DNA of 64,000 bases from Massilia agrisoli. Lineage in GTDB: Bacteria > Pseudomonadota > Gammaproteobacteria > Burkholderiales > Burkholderiaceae_D. Shown piece after piece: positions 8,748-17,828 of the stretch (positions within the stretch are counted from its first letter, which is position 1; each line of letters begins with the position of its first letter). The stretch spans positions 248,001 through 312,000 of the forward strand of contig NZ_JAJHPV010000014.1 in assembly GCF_020831365.1 (NCBI RefSeq). Direction: 5' to 3'. The position numbers and the translations under genes were made by a program. Under the pieces are notes generated by a model, which did not search any database, had not been told where the DNA came from, and worked only from the letters and a program-made list of their open reading frames with translations.

Positions 8748-10106
8748 TCAGCCGGCCGGGGAGGCAGGCAGGATCACCTGGAAGGTGCTGCCGTAGCCTA
8801 GCCCGGCGCTGGTTGCGGTAACTGTTCCGCCATGAATCTCGACCAGGCTTTTTACGAGTGCCAATCCGAGTCCCAGTCCGCCGGATTTGTTGTTCGCGGC
8901 GCTTTCGGCTTGAACGTACAGGTCGAACAGGCTTGGAATTATTTCCGGAAGAATGCCAATCCCATTGTCGCAGACCGCCAGTGTGACAGTGGGGCCCTCC
9001 GCTTGCAGCGACAATGCAATTTGGCCGCCTGCTGGCGTATATCTCACTGCATTGCCCAGAAGGTTGGAAACCACCTGGATCAACCTGGTCCTGTCGCCGT
9101 ACACCATGCATGGGCCTTCCGGTAGCGACAAACGCAATGCGTGACGCTTGGCGCCGACGGCCGCCGATACCTGCTCGACCGCCGCGCTGACCACATCGCC
9201 CAGGTCGGTGGACGCCTTCTCGATCGACACGAGTCCACGGCTGATGCGCGATACGTCGAGCAGGTCTTCAACCAGTTGACTCATGTGTCCAGCCTGGCGG
9301 CCGATCAACTGGCTCATGCGCTCGGTCTGCTCGGCGGAATACGGCGGACGCCTGAGGATTTCGACCGCCATCGCGGTGGCCGAAAGCGGGCCGCGCAGCT
9401 CATGGCTGAGCATCGTCAAAAATTCGTCTTTCCTCTGGTCCGCGGACAACAGTGACGCCGCTTTTTCTTTCAGGCGCCCGTTGAGGATGACGACTTCGTC
9501 ATTTCTTTCGCCAAGCTGCTTCGACAATGCAAGCAGCTCTTCCTGTTTTTCTTGCAAAGCGGCCAGCGCATCGGCCAATTCCTTGTTCTGATGGGTCGCC
9601 TCGGACAACGCCACATTGCTAGGCAAGGAACTGAGTTGCGCAACCGACGACGCTACCCAGTCCGGCGTCAGGTGCGAATTTCTTCGGGGAAGGAACTTGG
9701 TGAGGACAATGTTACTACCGTTGCCGCTCGCTTCCGACTCGCACCGGTCCATGAAACGGCGCGCGGCGTGCATCCCGTGCTTGTCGTTCGGCGCATGCGT
9801 GCCATGTTCGCTAAGCATCGCCTGGAGGTCGACGCCGTCCCGGCCTGTATCTTCGACAACGATCATCAGCGCCTGGCCCGCCCCGGCATTGTCCAGCGAG
9901 AAGCTGACTTGTCCGGCCTCGGTGACCTCGTACACATCGCGCACAAGCTCTGACACCGCTGTACCAATCCGCGCCTGGTCCTGGGCACAGAATCCACAGA
10001 TAGCAGCAATTTGACGCGCGCGCTGGCGCGAGGCGATCACATCGAGCTCTGAACGGACTGCAATGGCAAGGATGGGATGGAGCGTGGAGGGTGCGGGCAG
10101 CGTCAA
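8748..10106 (-). CDS. Soluble histidine kinase with an N-terminal RsbW/RsbT-like ATPase domain
   Basis: A 452-residue protein without membrane segments. Residues about 10-135 look like an RsbT/RsbW anti-sigma-type GHKL ATPase (SELDVIASRQRARQIA near the start, AVSELVRD as N-box, VVEDTGRDG as G1 box). A Glu/Gln-rich coiled coil follows (about 172-225), then HisKA with His235 in FLTMLSHELRGP, and HATPase_c with NLLGNAVRYTP, CDNGIGI and GGLGLGLALVKSLV. Two GHKL-type ATPase units in one chain is unusual; it suggests a switch combining partner-switching and two-component logic. It sits tail-to-tail with the Lys-less receiver. Confidence 0.85.
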   Translation of the reverse strand: MTLPAPSTLHPILAIAVRSELDVIASRQRARQIAAICGFCAQDQARIGTAVSELVRDVYEVTEAGQVSFSLDNAGAGQALMIVVEDTGRDGVDLQAMLSEHGTHAPNDKHGMHAARRFMDRCESEASGNGSNIVLTKFLPRRNSHLTPDWVASSVAQLSSLPSNVALSEATHQNKELADALAALQEKQEELLALSKQLGERNDEVVILNGRLKEKAASLLSADQRKDEFLTMLSHELRGPLSATAMAVEILRRPPYSAEQTERMSQLIGRQAGHMSQLVEDLLDVSRISRGLVSIEKASTDLGDVVSAAVEQVSAAVGAKRHALRLSLPEGPCMVYGDRTRLIQVVSNLLGNAVRYTPAGGQIALSLQAEGPTVTLAVCDNGIGILPEIIPSLFDLYVQAESAANNKSGGLGLGLALVKSLVEIHGGTVTATSAGLGYGSTFQVILPASPAG

Positions 10107-10187
10107 GGGGGGAACTGGTAAGGGGAAAAGTAGGCATTATCCTACAAAACGCTGCCCTTCATTTCCACTGTTACATTAAACAAGACG

Positions 10188-10207
10188 GGAACCGCAGGCG
10201 CGGCTCC
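10188..10207 (-). terminator. Possible terminator after glf
   Basis: On the minus strand, GGAGCCGC and GCGGTTCC pair across a short loop about 35 bases beyond the mutase stop codon, followed by CGTCTTGTTT. One mismatch and a weak T tract keep confidence low. Confidence 0.4.
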
Positions 10208-10240
10208 TGGGCGTCTCACGGGTGCGACGGGCGAGGGTGC

Positions 10241-11630
<1,390 letters not shown>

Positions 11631-11642
11631 ACGATCTGATTA

Positions 11643-11718
11643 AAAACTTGTATGGTTACGAATTGTTACGGACTTCACTGTGCTGCACCTCACATTAAAT
11701 GTGATTTATACAAGTTTT
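11643..11718. repeat. 11-bp inverted repeat, possible operator
   Basis: AAAACTTGTAT (11643-11653) and ATACAAGTTTT (11708-11718) are perfect inverse complements 54 bases apart in an A/T-rich stretch between the small ORF/glf and dpkA. Joined, the core would read ACTTGTATACAAGT, similar to palindromes bound by GntR-type repressors, so two half-sites or a looped operator are possible. No regulator gene is adjacent. Confidence 0.45.
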
Positions 11719-11790
11719 CTAGGCGAATAAAGGAAACGCGGCAGGGGAACGCAACGGCGAGGGGGCGCTTCCCTCACGCGCTGGCTGGGT

Positions 11791-12825
11791 TCACTCGGCG
11801 CGGGGTTCGGCCGGTGCGCGCAGGCGGTCCAGCTCGTCGGCAGGGATGGGCACGCCATCGCGGGCCGAGGCGGCGCGCTGGAGGTAGCGCCGCTCGCCGG
11901 GCTGGCGGGCCTGGCCGGCGCCCTTCATCTCGTGCACCAGGGTTTCAATGCGCGCGGCAAAGGTGTTGCCCGCCTGGCGGGACGGGTCGATCACGATCAG
12001 TAGCTGTCCTGTACGCGGCGTTTGGGCGCCAGGATGACCGGACCAGTCGAATTCGAAAGAGAAATTACCGCCTGTAAGCGCTGCCGCCAGGATTTCGACC
12101 ATCATCGACAGCGCCGATCCCTTGTGGCCGCCAAAGGTGCACAGCGCGCCGCCATCGAGTATGGCGGCAGGGGAGTGGGTAGGCCGGCCCTCGCGGTCAA
12201 CGCCGACGCCGTCGGGCAGCGCCTGCCCTTCGCGGGCGGCGATCTGGATATCGCCGTGGGCCATGGCGCTGGTAGCCAGGTCGAACACCAGCGGGTCGGC
12301 GCCGGCGCGCGGCGCCGCGAAAGCGATCGGGTTGGTGCCGAACAGGGCATGCTGGCCGCCGTGCGGCACCACGCAGGCCATGCTGTTTACAAAGGCCAGC
12401 GCCACCAGGCCATCGCGGGCAAACGGCTCGACATCCGGCCAGAGCGCCGAGAAGTGGTGCGAATTGTGGATCGCCAGCAGGGCAATGCCATTCGCCCGGG
12501 CCTTGTCCGCAACCAGTGTGCGCGCGGCGGCGAGCGCCGGCTGGGCAAAGCCATTCATCGCATCGACGCTGACAAACCCGGGGGCGGCGTCGGTCACTAC
12601 CGGCACGGCGCGCCCGTCGACCCAGCCGCTTTCAAGGGTGGAAACGTAGCCTGGGATGCGGAAGGTGCCGTGCGATTCGGCGCCGTCGCGCTGGACGCTG
12701 GCGCAGTTGTCGGCCAGGACGGCCGCGACCTCCTTCGATGCCCCGTGCCTCTCGAAGATACTGGTCAGTAAGGCGCATAGCTCAGAAAACGGTATATGCG
12801 TTATGGCGCGGCCTGGATCGGGCAT
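11791..12825 (-). CDS. dpkA: Delta1-piperideine-2-carboxylate / pyrroline-2-carboxylate reductase (Ldh_2 family)
   Basis: A 344-residue NAD(P)H-dependent reductase of the malate/L-lactate (Ldh_2) family. The signatures SHGTFRIPGYVS, HNSHHFSALWPDVEPFA, NSMACVVPHGG, FGTNPIAFAAPR, DLATSAMAHGDIQIAAREG and FGGHKGSALSMMVE match the DpkA branch, which reduces cyclic imino acids from D-lysine or D-proline/hydroxyproline to L-pipecolate and L-proline, rather than malate enzymes. The ATG at 12825 is chosen for its ribosome site AAAGGAA. No other amino-acid catabolic gene adjoins it. The 280 bases upstream to the tRNA show nothing convincing. Confidence 0.8.
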   Translation of the reverse strand: MPDPGRAITHIPFSELCALLTSIFERHGASKEVAAVLADNCASVQRDGAESHGTFRIPGYVSTLESGWVDGRAVPVVTDAAPGFVSVDAMNGFAQPALAAARTLVADKARANGIALLAIHNSHHFSALWPDVEPFARDGLVALAFVNSMACVVPHGGQHALFGTNPIAFAAPRAGADPLVFDLATSAMAHGDIQIAAREGQALPDGVGVDREGRPTHSPAAILDGGALCTFGGHKGSALSMMVEILAAALTGGNFSFEFDWSGHPGAQTPRTGQLLIVIDPSRQAGNTFAARIETLVHEMKGAGQARQPGERRYLQRAASARDGVPIPADELDRLRAPAEPRAE

Positions 12826-13105
12826 GACGGTTCCTTTGTCCTGTATGACACTGGAAGGTACACGATTCGGGCACATTGCGTAAAACGGCCACCGTCATCG
12901 CGTTGGCGCATGAATTATGAATGCGTAGCAGCAAGTCGTCGGGGTAGCCTCCGCTCATCGCAGGGGGACGCCGCATCCTGCCTGGCACTCGCATGGTGTT
13001 CGAACACCTGCTGCCGCCATCCAGAAGGCATGGCACGAGGCCGGGAGGGAGCGCTGATGAAAAACGCCCGCAACACGAGATACGCGGGGTATTCGTGGCA
13101 ATAGT

Positions 13106-13192
13106 TGGTGCCCGGAGCCGGAATCGAACCGGCACGCCCTTACGAGCACGAGATTTTAAGTCTCGGGTGTCTACCAGTTTCACCATCCGGGC
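13106..13192 (-). tRNA. tRNA-Leu(UAA)
   Basis: Read on the minus strand the 87 bases fold as a class II tRNA: acceptor GCCCGGA pairing with TCCGGGC, D arm with TGGTAGAC, anticodon stem GAGAC/... around loop CTTAAAA (anticodon TAA), a variable arm, T arm GCCGGTTCGATTCCGGC, and an encoded CCA end. It decodes UUA/UUG-type leucine codons. Complete and apparently not interrupted. Confidence 0.96.
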
Positions 13193-13324
13193 AGCGGCCA
13201 AGATTCTAGCACAACAGACAAGTAGTGCAGGACACTTTCTGCCGCTTTAGCCTTGACGCAAGATGGTGTACGATGCGTGGCGCACGCGTGCGGGTTCGCG
13301 TGCCGGAACCATCAAGGACAAGCA

Positions 13325-14125
13325 TTGAAGATCACGATCAACGAGGAACTGCGTTCCTTTGTCGACCCGCTCACCGCCATCGAATACGCCGCCCTCGAAC
13401 GCAGCCTGCTGGCTGAAGGCTGCCGCGACGCGCTGGTGCTGTGGGGCGATACCCTCATCGACGGCCACAACCGCTACGAAATCTGCCAGCGGCACGGCAT
13501 CGAATTCAAAACCGTACAGAACACCACCTTCGCCTCGCTCGAAGACGTCATGCTGTGGATGATCGATAACCACCTGGCGCGGCGCAGCGTATCGGACTAC
13601 CAGCGCGGCGTGCTCGCGCTGCGCAAGAAGAACATCGTGTCGACCCGGATGATGCAGCGCGCCGAACAACCGGCAGCGGAGGAGGGCGACGCGCCCAAGG
13701 TGCCGGAGCCGCCGCCATGGAACACGCGCGAGGACATCGCCAAGGCCGCGCGGGTATCGAGCAATACCATCAGCCAGATCGAGCGCATCCAGAAGGCCGC
13801 GACACCGGAACTGGTGGAGGCGGTCCGCACCGGCACCATCTCCATCAACGCGGCGGCCAATGTCGCCCAGCTTCCCGAAGCGATGCAGGTCGCCGCGGTC
13901 GCCGGCGGGCGCAAGGAACTCCAGCAGGCCGCGCGCCAGGTGCGCGAGCAGAAGGCCGCCACCCGTCCGCGCAAGGAGCCAAAGGAAGACACCGATGCCG
14001 AAGCAGGCGAGCCGGCCAGCACCGAAGACCAGCTGCGCGCGCAAGTGGCCGTGCTGCGCGCCCGCGTCGATGAACTGAGCGCCGAGAACAGGGCGCTGCG
14101 CGAACAACTAGGCTCGCAGGGATAA
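13325..14125 (+). CDS. ParB-like nuclease-domain / plasmid-partition-related protein
   Basis: A 266-residue DNA-binding-type protein. Residues 1-90 form a ParB N-terminal-like domain (LVLWGDTLIDGHNRYEIC, then EDVMLWMIDNHLARR); a middle helix-turn-helix-like part follows (TREDIAKAARVSSNTISQIERI), and the C-terminus is a charged coiled coil (RARVDELSAENRALREQ). The start is a TTG with AAGGA nine bases upstream; no ATG lies near the domain edge. Homologues are annotated plasmid replication/partition related proteins although chromosomal. No ParA partner is present, so a role in segregation is uncertain; a transcription regulator is an alternative. Confidence 0.72.
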   Translation: MKITINEELRSFVDPLTAIEYAALERSLLAEGCRDALVLWGDTLIDGHNRYEICQRHGIEFKTVQNTTFASLEDVMLWMIDNHLARRSVSDYQRGVLALRKKNIVSTRMMQRAEQPAAEEGDAPKVPEPPPWNTREDIAKAARVSSNTISQIERIQKAATPELVEAVRTGTISINAAANVAQLPEAMQVAAVAGGRKELQQAARQVREQKAATRPRKEPKEDTDAEAGEPASTEDQLRAQVAVLRARVDELSAENRALREQLGSQG

Positions 14126-14162
14126 GCAGCACAACCAAGAACGAAAAACAGGAGACCGCACG

Positions 14163-16382
14163 ATGTCCAGCAACCGCTTCCTCTTCACCGCCTTGTTCGC
14201 GTGCGCCGCCGGAGCCGCCTTCCACCCGGCGCATGCGGCGCCTTACGATGCATCGATGGTCGTCAAGGCCCACAACGAGGCCGACGTCGCGCGCTGGAAC
14301 AAGCTGGCGCAGCGCGTGACCATCATGCGCGACAAGTGGGGCATCCCGCACGTATTCGGAAAAACCGATGCCGACGCCGTGTTCGGCCTGATGTACGCGC
14401 AGGCGGAGGATGATTTCAACCGGGTCGAGCTCAACTTCATCAATTCGATGGGACGGCTGTCCGAGGTCGAAGGCGAGGCCCAGGTCTGGCGCGACCTGCG
14501 CATGAAGCTTTACATCAATCCGGCCGACATGAAGGCGAAGTACGCGGTCAGCCCGGCGTGGCTGAAGAAGCTGATGAACGCGTGGGCCGATGGCCTGAAC
14601 TACTACCTGCATACGCATGCCGAGGTGAAGCCAAAGCTGATCACGCATTTCGAGCCATGGATGGCGCTGTCGTTCAGCGAGGGCAGCATCGGCGGCGACA
14701 TCGAAGAAATCGACCTGAAGCAGCTGGAACAGCTGTACGGCAAGCTGCCAAAGCCGGTGCAGGTGGCCGGAAAAGGCTTCGACGAGGAGCCGCGCGGCTC
14801 CAACGGCTTTGCGATCGCACCGAAGCTGAGCGCCTCCGGCATGGCGCTGCTGCTGATCAATCCGCACACCTCGTTCTACTTCCGCCCCGAAGTCCACGTG
14901 GTCAGCGAAGAAGGGCTGAACGCGTATGGCGCGGTCACCTGGGGCCAGTTCTTCGTCTACCAGGGGTTCAACGAGCGGGCCGGGTGGATGCATACGTCCG
15001 GCGGAGGCGACGTGATCGACGAATACCTCGAAACCGTGGTCCAGAAGGATGGCAAGTACTTCTATAAGTATGACGGCAAGGAGCTGCCGGTCAAGGCGGT
15101 GCCGATTACGCTGCCGTACAAGACCGATTCCGGCATGGCCAGCAAAACCATCACCGCTTACTTCACCCATCACGGCCCGGTCGTGCGCGAGCTTGACGGC
15201 AAGTGGGTCGCGGTGAAGATGATGGACGAGCCGCTCAAGGCGCTCACCCAGTCGTACACCCGCACCAAGGCCAGGAGCTACAAGGACTTCTACAAGTCGA
15301 TGGAGCTGCGCACCAACTCGTCGAACAATACGGTCTACGCCGACGCCGACGGGAACATCGCTTACTTCCATGGTAACTTCCTGCCGAAACGCGACCCGCG
15401 CTTCGACTGGACCAAGCCGGTCGATGGCAGCACTGCCGCCACCGAATGGAAGGGCCTGCACGGCATCAAGGAAACCATCACGCTGTTCAATCCCGCCAAC
15501 GGCTGGATCCAGAACACCAACAACTGGCCATTCCGCTCGGCCGGCTACGCGAGCCCGAAGGAAGGGGTCTATCCGAAGTACATGTGGACCCTGCCGGAGA
15601 ATGCGCGCGGCCTGCACGCCTTGCGCGTCCTCGAAAACAAGAAGGACTTTACGCTGGAGAGCCTGATCTCCGCCGCATACGATAACTACCTGACCGGCTT
15701 CGAGCCGCTGGTGCCGCAACTGGTCAAGGCGTATGACGAAGCCGGCGCCGGCAACCCGCTCAAGGCGCAGCTGGCAGCGCAGGTGGCTGCCCTGCGCAAC
15801 TGGGACTTGCGCTACACGCTTGATTCGGTGCCCACCTCGCTGGCGATCTACTGGGCGCAGGACCTGGTCAAGCGTAATGGGCCCGCGGCGCGCGCCAAAG
15901 GCGTCCCGGTGCTCGACTACATCACGGCCAATGGCACGGCGCAGGAACGGCTGGAGGCGCTGGCGCGCGCGTCGGCCAAACTGGAGGCCGACTTCGGCAG
16001 CTGGCAGACGCCATGGGGCGAGATCAACCGCTTCCAGCGCGTCAGCGGCGACGTCAGCCAGAAATATGACGACGCCAAGCCAAGCTATCCGGTGGCGTTC
16101 CCGTCGGCGGTATGGGGTTCGCTGGCGTCGTTCGGCATGGTGGCGCCGCAGACCACCAAGCGCATCTACGGCGACCGCGGAAACAGCTTCGTGGCGGCGG
16201 TCGAATTCGGGCCGCGCATCCGCGCCAAGAGCATCCTGGCCGGTGGCCAGAGCAGCGATCCGAAGTCGAAGCACTTCGCCGACCAGGCCGAGATGTACAG
16301 CAAGGGCCAGTTCAAGGATGTGCTGTTCTACAAAGAGGACATCGAGAAGAACCTCGAGCGCAAATATCACCCGGGACAATAG
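14163..16382 (+). CDS. Penicillin-acylase-family N-terminal nucleophile hydrolase
   Basis: A 739-residue exported precursor (signal ending HPAHA). S45-family features: the alpha-chain start VTIMRDKWGIPHVFGKTDADAVFGLMYAQAEDD, then a spacer, then the autocleavage site RG/SNGFAIAP with Ser213 as the new N-terminal nucleophile of the beta chain, and INPHTSFYFRPE and HTSGGGDVIDEY downstream. Family members deacylate penicillins, cephalosporins or acyl-homoserine lactones in the periplasm; aculeacin-type and quorum-quenching acylases are possible identities and the substrate cannot be chosen from sequence. It follows the ParB-like gene by 37 bases. Confidence 0.87.
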   Translation: MSSNRFLFTALFACAAGAAFHPAHAAPYDASMVVKAHNEADVARWNKLAQRVTIMRDKWGIPHVFGKTDADAVFGLMYAQAEDDFNRVELNFINSMGRLSEVEGEAQVWRDLRMKLYINPADMKAKYAVSPAWLKKLMNAWADGLNYYLHTHAEVKPKLITHFEPWMALSFSEGSIGGDIEEIDLKQLEQLYGKLPKPVQVAGKGFDEEPRGSNGFAIAPKLSASGMALLLINPHTSFYFRPEVHVVSEEGLNAYGAVTWGQFFVYQGFNERAGWMHTSGGGDVIDEYLETVVQKDGKYFYKYDGKELPVKAVPITLPYKTDSGMASKTITAYFTHHGPVVRELDGKWVAVKMMDEPLKALTQSYTRTKARSYKDFYKSMELRTNSSNNTVYADADGNIAYFHGNFLPKRDPRFDWTKPVDGSTAATEWKGLHGIKETITLFNPANGWIQNTNNWPFRSAGYASPKEGVYPKYMWTLPENARGLHALRVLENKKDFTLESLISAAYDNYLTGFEPLVPQLVKAYDEAGAGNPLKAQLAAQVAALRNWDLRYTLDSVPTSLAIYWAQDLVKRNGPAARAKGVPVLDYITANGTAQERLEALARASAKLEADFGSWQTPWGEINRFQRVSGDVSQKYDDAKPSYPVAFPSAVWGSLASFGMVAPQTTKRIYGDRGNSFVAAVEFGPRIRAKSILAGGQSSDPKSKHFADQAEMYSKGQFKDVLFYKEDIEKNLERKYHPGQ

Positions 16383-16386
16383 GGGC

Positions 16387-16456
16387 GTTCCCGCGCAGGC
16401 GGGAACCTATAACCGGGTGAAGCAAAATCAGCATGGGTTCCCGCCTTCGCGGGAAC
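16387..16456. repeat. Inverted pair of REP-like hairpins
   Basis: Two 20-base palindromes: GTTCCCGCGCAGGCGGGAAC at 16387-16406 and GTTCCCGCCTTCGCGGGAAC at 16437-16456. Stems are identical and the loops (GCAG versus CTTC, the complement of GAAG) put them in opposite orientation, 30 bases apart, like a bacterial interspersed mosaic element. They lie between the acylase gene and tdk and may also end acylase transcripts. Confidence 0.75.
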
Positions 16457-16503
16457 GACGTGGCGCGCTATAATCCGCCCCTTCAATTTAGCTAGGTCTG
16501 GCA

Positions 16504-17055
16504 GTGGCAAAACTCTATTTCAGGTATTCGGCGATGAACGCCGGTAAATCGACGGCGCTGCTGCAGGTGGCCCACAACTATGAAGAGCAGGGCCAGAAGG
16601 TCAAGCTGTACACGGCGGTCATCGACAGCCGCTACGGCGTCGGGCAGGTAACGTCCCGCCTCGGCCCCCAGCGCCATGTCGACACCTTCGGTCCCGAAAC
16701 CGACTTCCTGGCCGAGGCGCCACAGGTGTCGTGCGTGCTGGTCGACGAAGCCCAGTTCCTCAGCACCACCCAGGTGCAGCAGCTGCACCAGCTGGCCCAG
16801 GTCAAAGGCGTGCCGGTGATCTGCTACGGCCTGCGCAGCGACTTCCGCGGCGAGCCGTTCCCCGGTTCGGCCTACCTGCTGGCGCTGGCCGACGATATCG
16901 AGGAAATCAAGAACATCTGCACCTGCGGCAAAAAGGCGACCATGAATATCCGCGTGGACGACGACGGCAAGCGTATCCGCGAGGGCGAGCAAGTGTCCAT
17001 CGGCGGCAATGAGCGCTACCGCCAGGCCTGCGGCCGCTGCTTCTACTCCACCTGA
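16504..17055 (+). CDS. tdk: Thymidine kinase (class II)
   Basis: A 183-residue enzyme phosphorylating thymidine to dTMP in the salvage pathway. It shows the P-loop ([13 protein letters not shown]), the VDEAQFL Walker-B-like motif, the [14 protein letters not shown] region, the zinc-ribbon cysteines (CTCGKKA and CGRC) and the lasso segment (VSIGGNERY). Start is GTG at 16504 with AGG about 10 bases upstream; no ATG fits. Length is typical. It is followed 15 bases later by the M50-like gene, probably on the same transcript. Confidence 0.95.
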   Translation: MAKLYFRYSAMNAGKSTALLQVAHNYEEQGQKVKLYTAVIDSRYGVGQVTSRLGPQRHVDTFGPETDFLAEAPQVSCVLVDEAQFLSTTQVQQLHQLAQVKGVPVICYGLRSDFRGEPFPGSAYLLALADDIEEIKNICTCGKKATMNIRVDDDGKRIREGEQVSIGGNERYRQACGRCFYST

Positions 17056-17070
17056 CCGGGTGCGCGGCAG

Positions 17071-17601
17071 ATGACGCTTATCGACAGTTGCCGCGCCTTC
17101 GCACCCGACATCCTTTGCCGTAACGGCGACATCTTCCTCTACCTGCTGCCGTCGGCCGCCCTGGCCCTGGTGATCCGCGCGCTGGCGCGCAGCCACCCAT
17201 TCTTTTTCCTGTTCACCGTACTCGGCACCATCTGCCACGAGCTGGCGCACTTCCTGGCCGGCCTGCTGACAGGCGCGCGCCCGGCGTCGTTTACCGTGAT
17301 ACCGCGCAGGGTAGGGCAGCACTGGGAGCTCGGGTCGGTGATGCTGACCCGGGTGCGCTGGTACAACGCCGCCCCGGCCGCGCTGGCCCCGCTGCTGGTC
17401 ATATTGCTGCCGCTGGCGGTTGCCTCGTGGCGCACCCGGCCCGGATGGACTTTCCAGCCGGTCGACCTGGCCATCGCCTTCGCGCTGGCCCCGCAATTCC
17501 TGTCATTCTGGCCATCCGGCGGCGACTGGAAGCTGGCGGCACGGTCCTGGCCTTACCTGATCATCATTGCCGGCCTGACATATCTTTCCACGCTGAGATG
17601 A
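17071..17601 (+). CDS. Small membrane zinc protease-like protein (M50-type HELAH)
   Basis: A 176-residue integral membrane protein with about four or five hydrophobic segments. The first half carries [19 protein letters not shown], an HExxH motif inside a membrane helix as in site-2-protease (M50) enzymes. The second metal ligand of classical members (an N-P-D-G motif) is not obvious; SGGDWKLA near residue 150 offers a candidate Asp. It may be a minimal intramembrane protease or an inactive relative. It follows tdk closely and is likely co-transcribed. Function unknown. Confidence 0.65.
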   Translation: MTLIDSCRAFAPDILCRNGDIFLYLLPSAALALVIRALARSHPFFFLFTVLGTICHELAHFLAGLLTGARPASFTVIPRRVGQHWELGSVMLTRVRWYNAAPAALAPLLVILLPLAVASWRTRPGWTFQPVDLAIAFALAPQFLSFWPSGGDWKLAARSWPYLIIIAGLTYLSTLR

Positions 17602-17828
17602 GCAGTCCGGCAATTGCCGTGCGGTGCCTTCTGTTTCGATTTGTAAAAACCGGATTGTGCGGGTCCAACTGGCAGTAAGCTGGAATTGGAAAATATCGAA
17701 TCAGCTGGCTCTGCCTGCCGCGCCGTCCTGTTAGAATTACCCAACCTCCTTATTTGACAGGCTCTGCGCTCTTGCATTGCGCCGGAACGCCCGCAACTAC
17801 ATCAGATCCACGCTCGGAGACACCACGA

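Noticed and set aside
13845-16379. 844-codon minus-strand frame across the acylase gene
   Set aside because: Length comes from high third-position G+C in the real gene; the translation has no domain signature and it crosses two genes.
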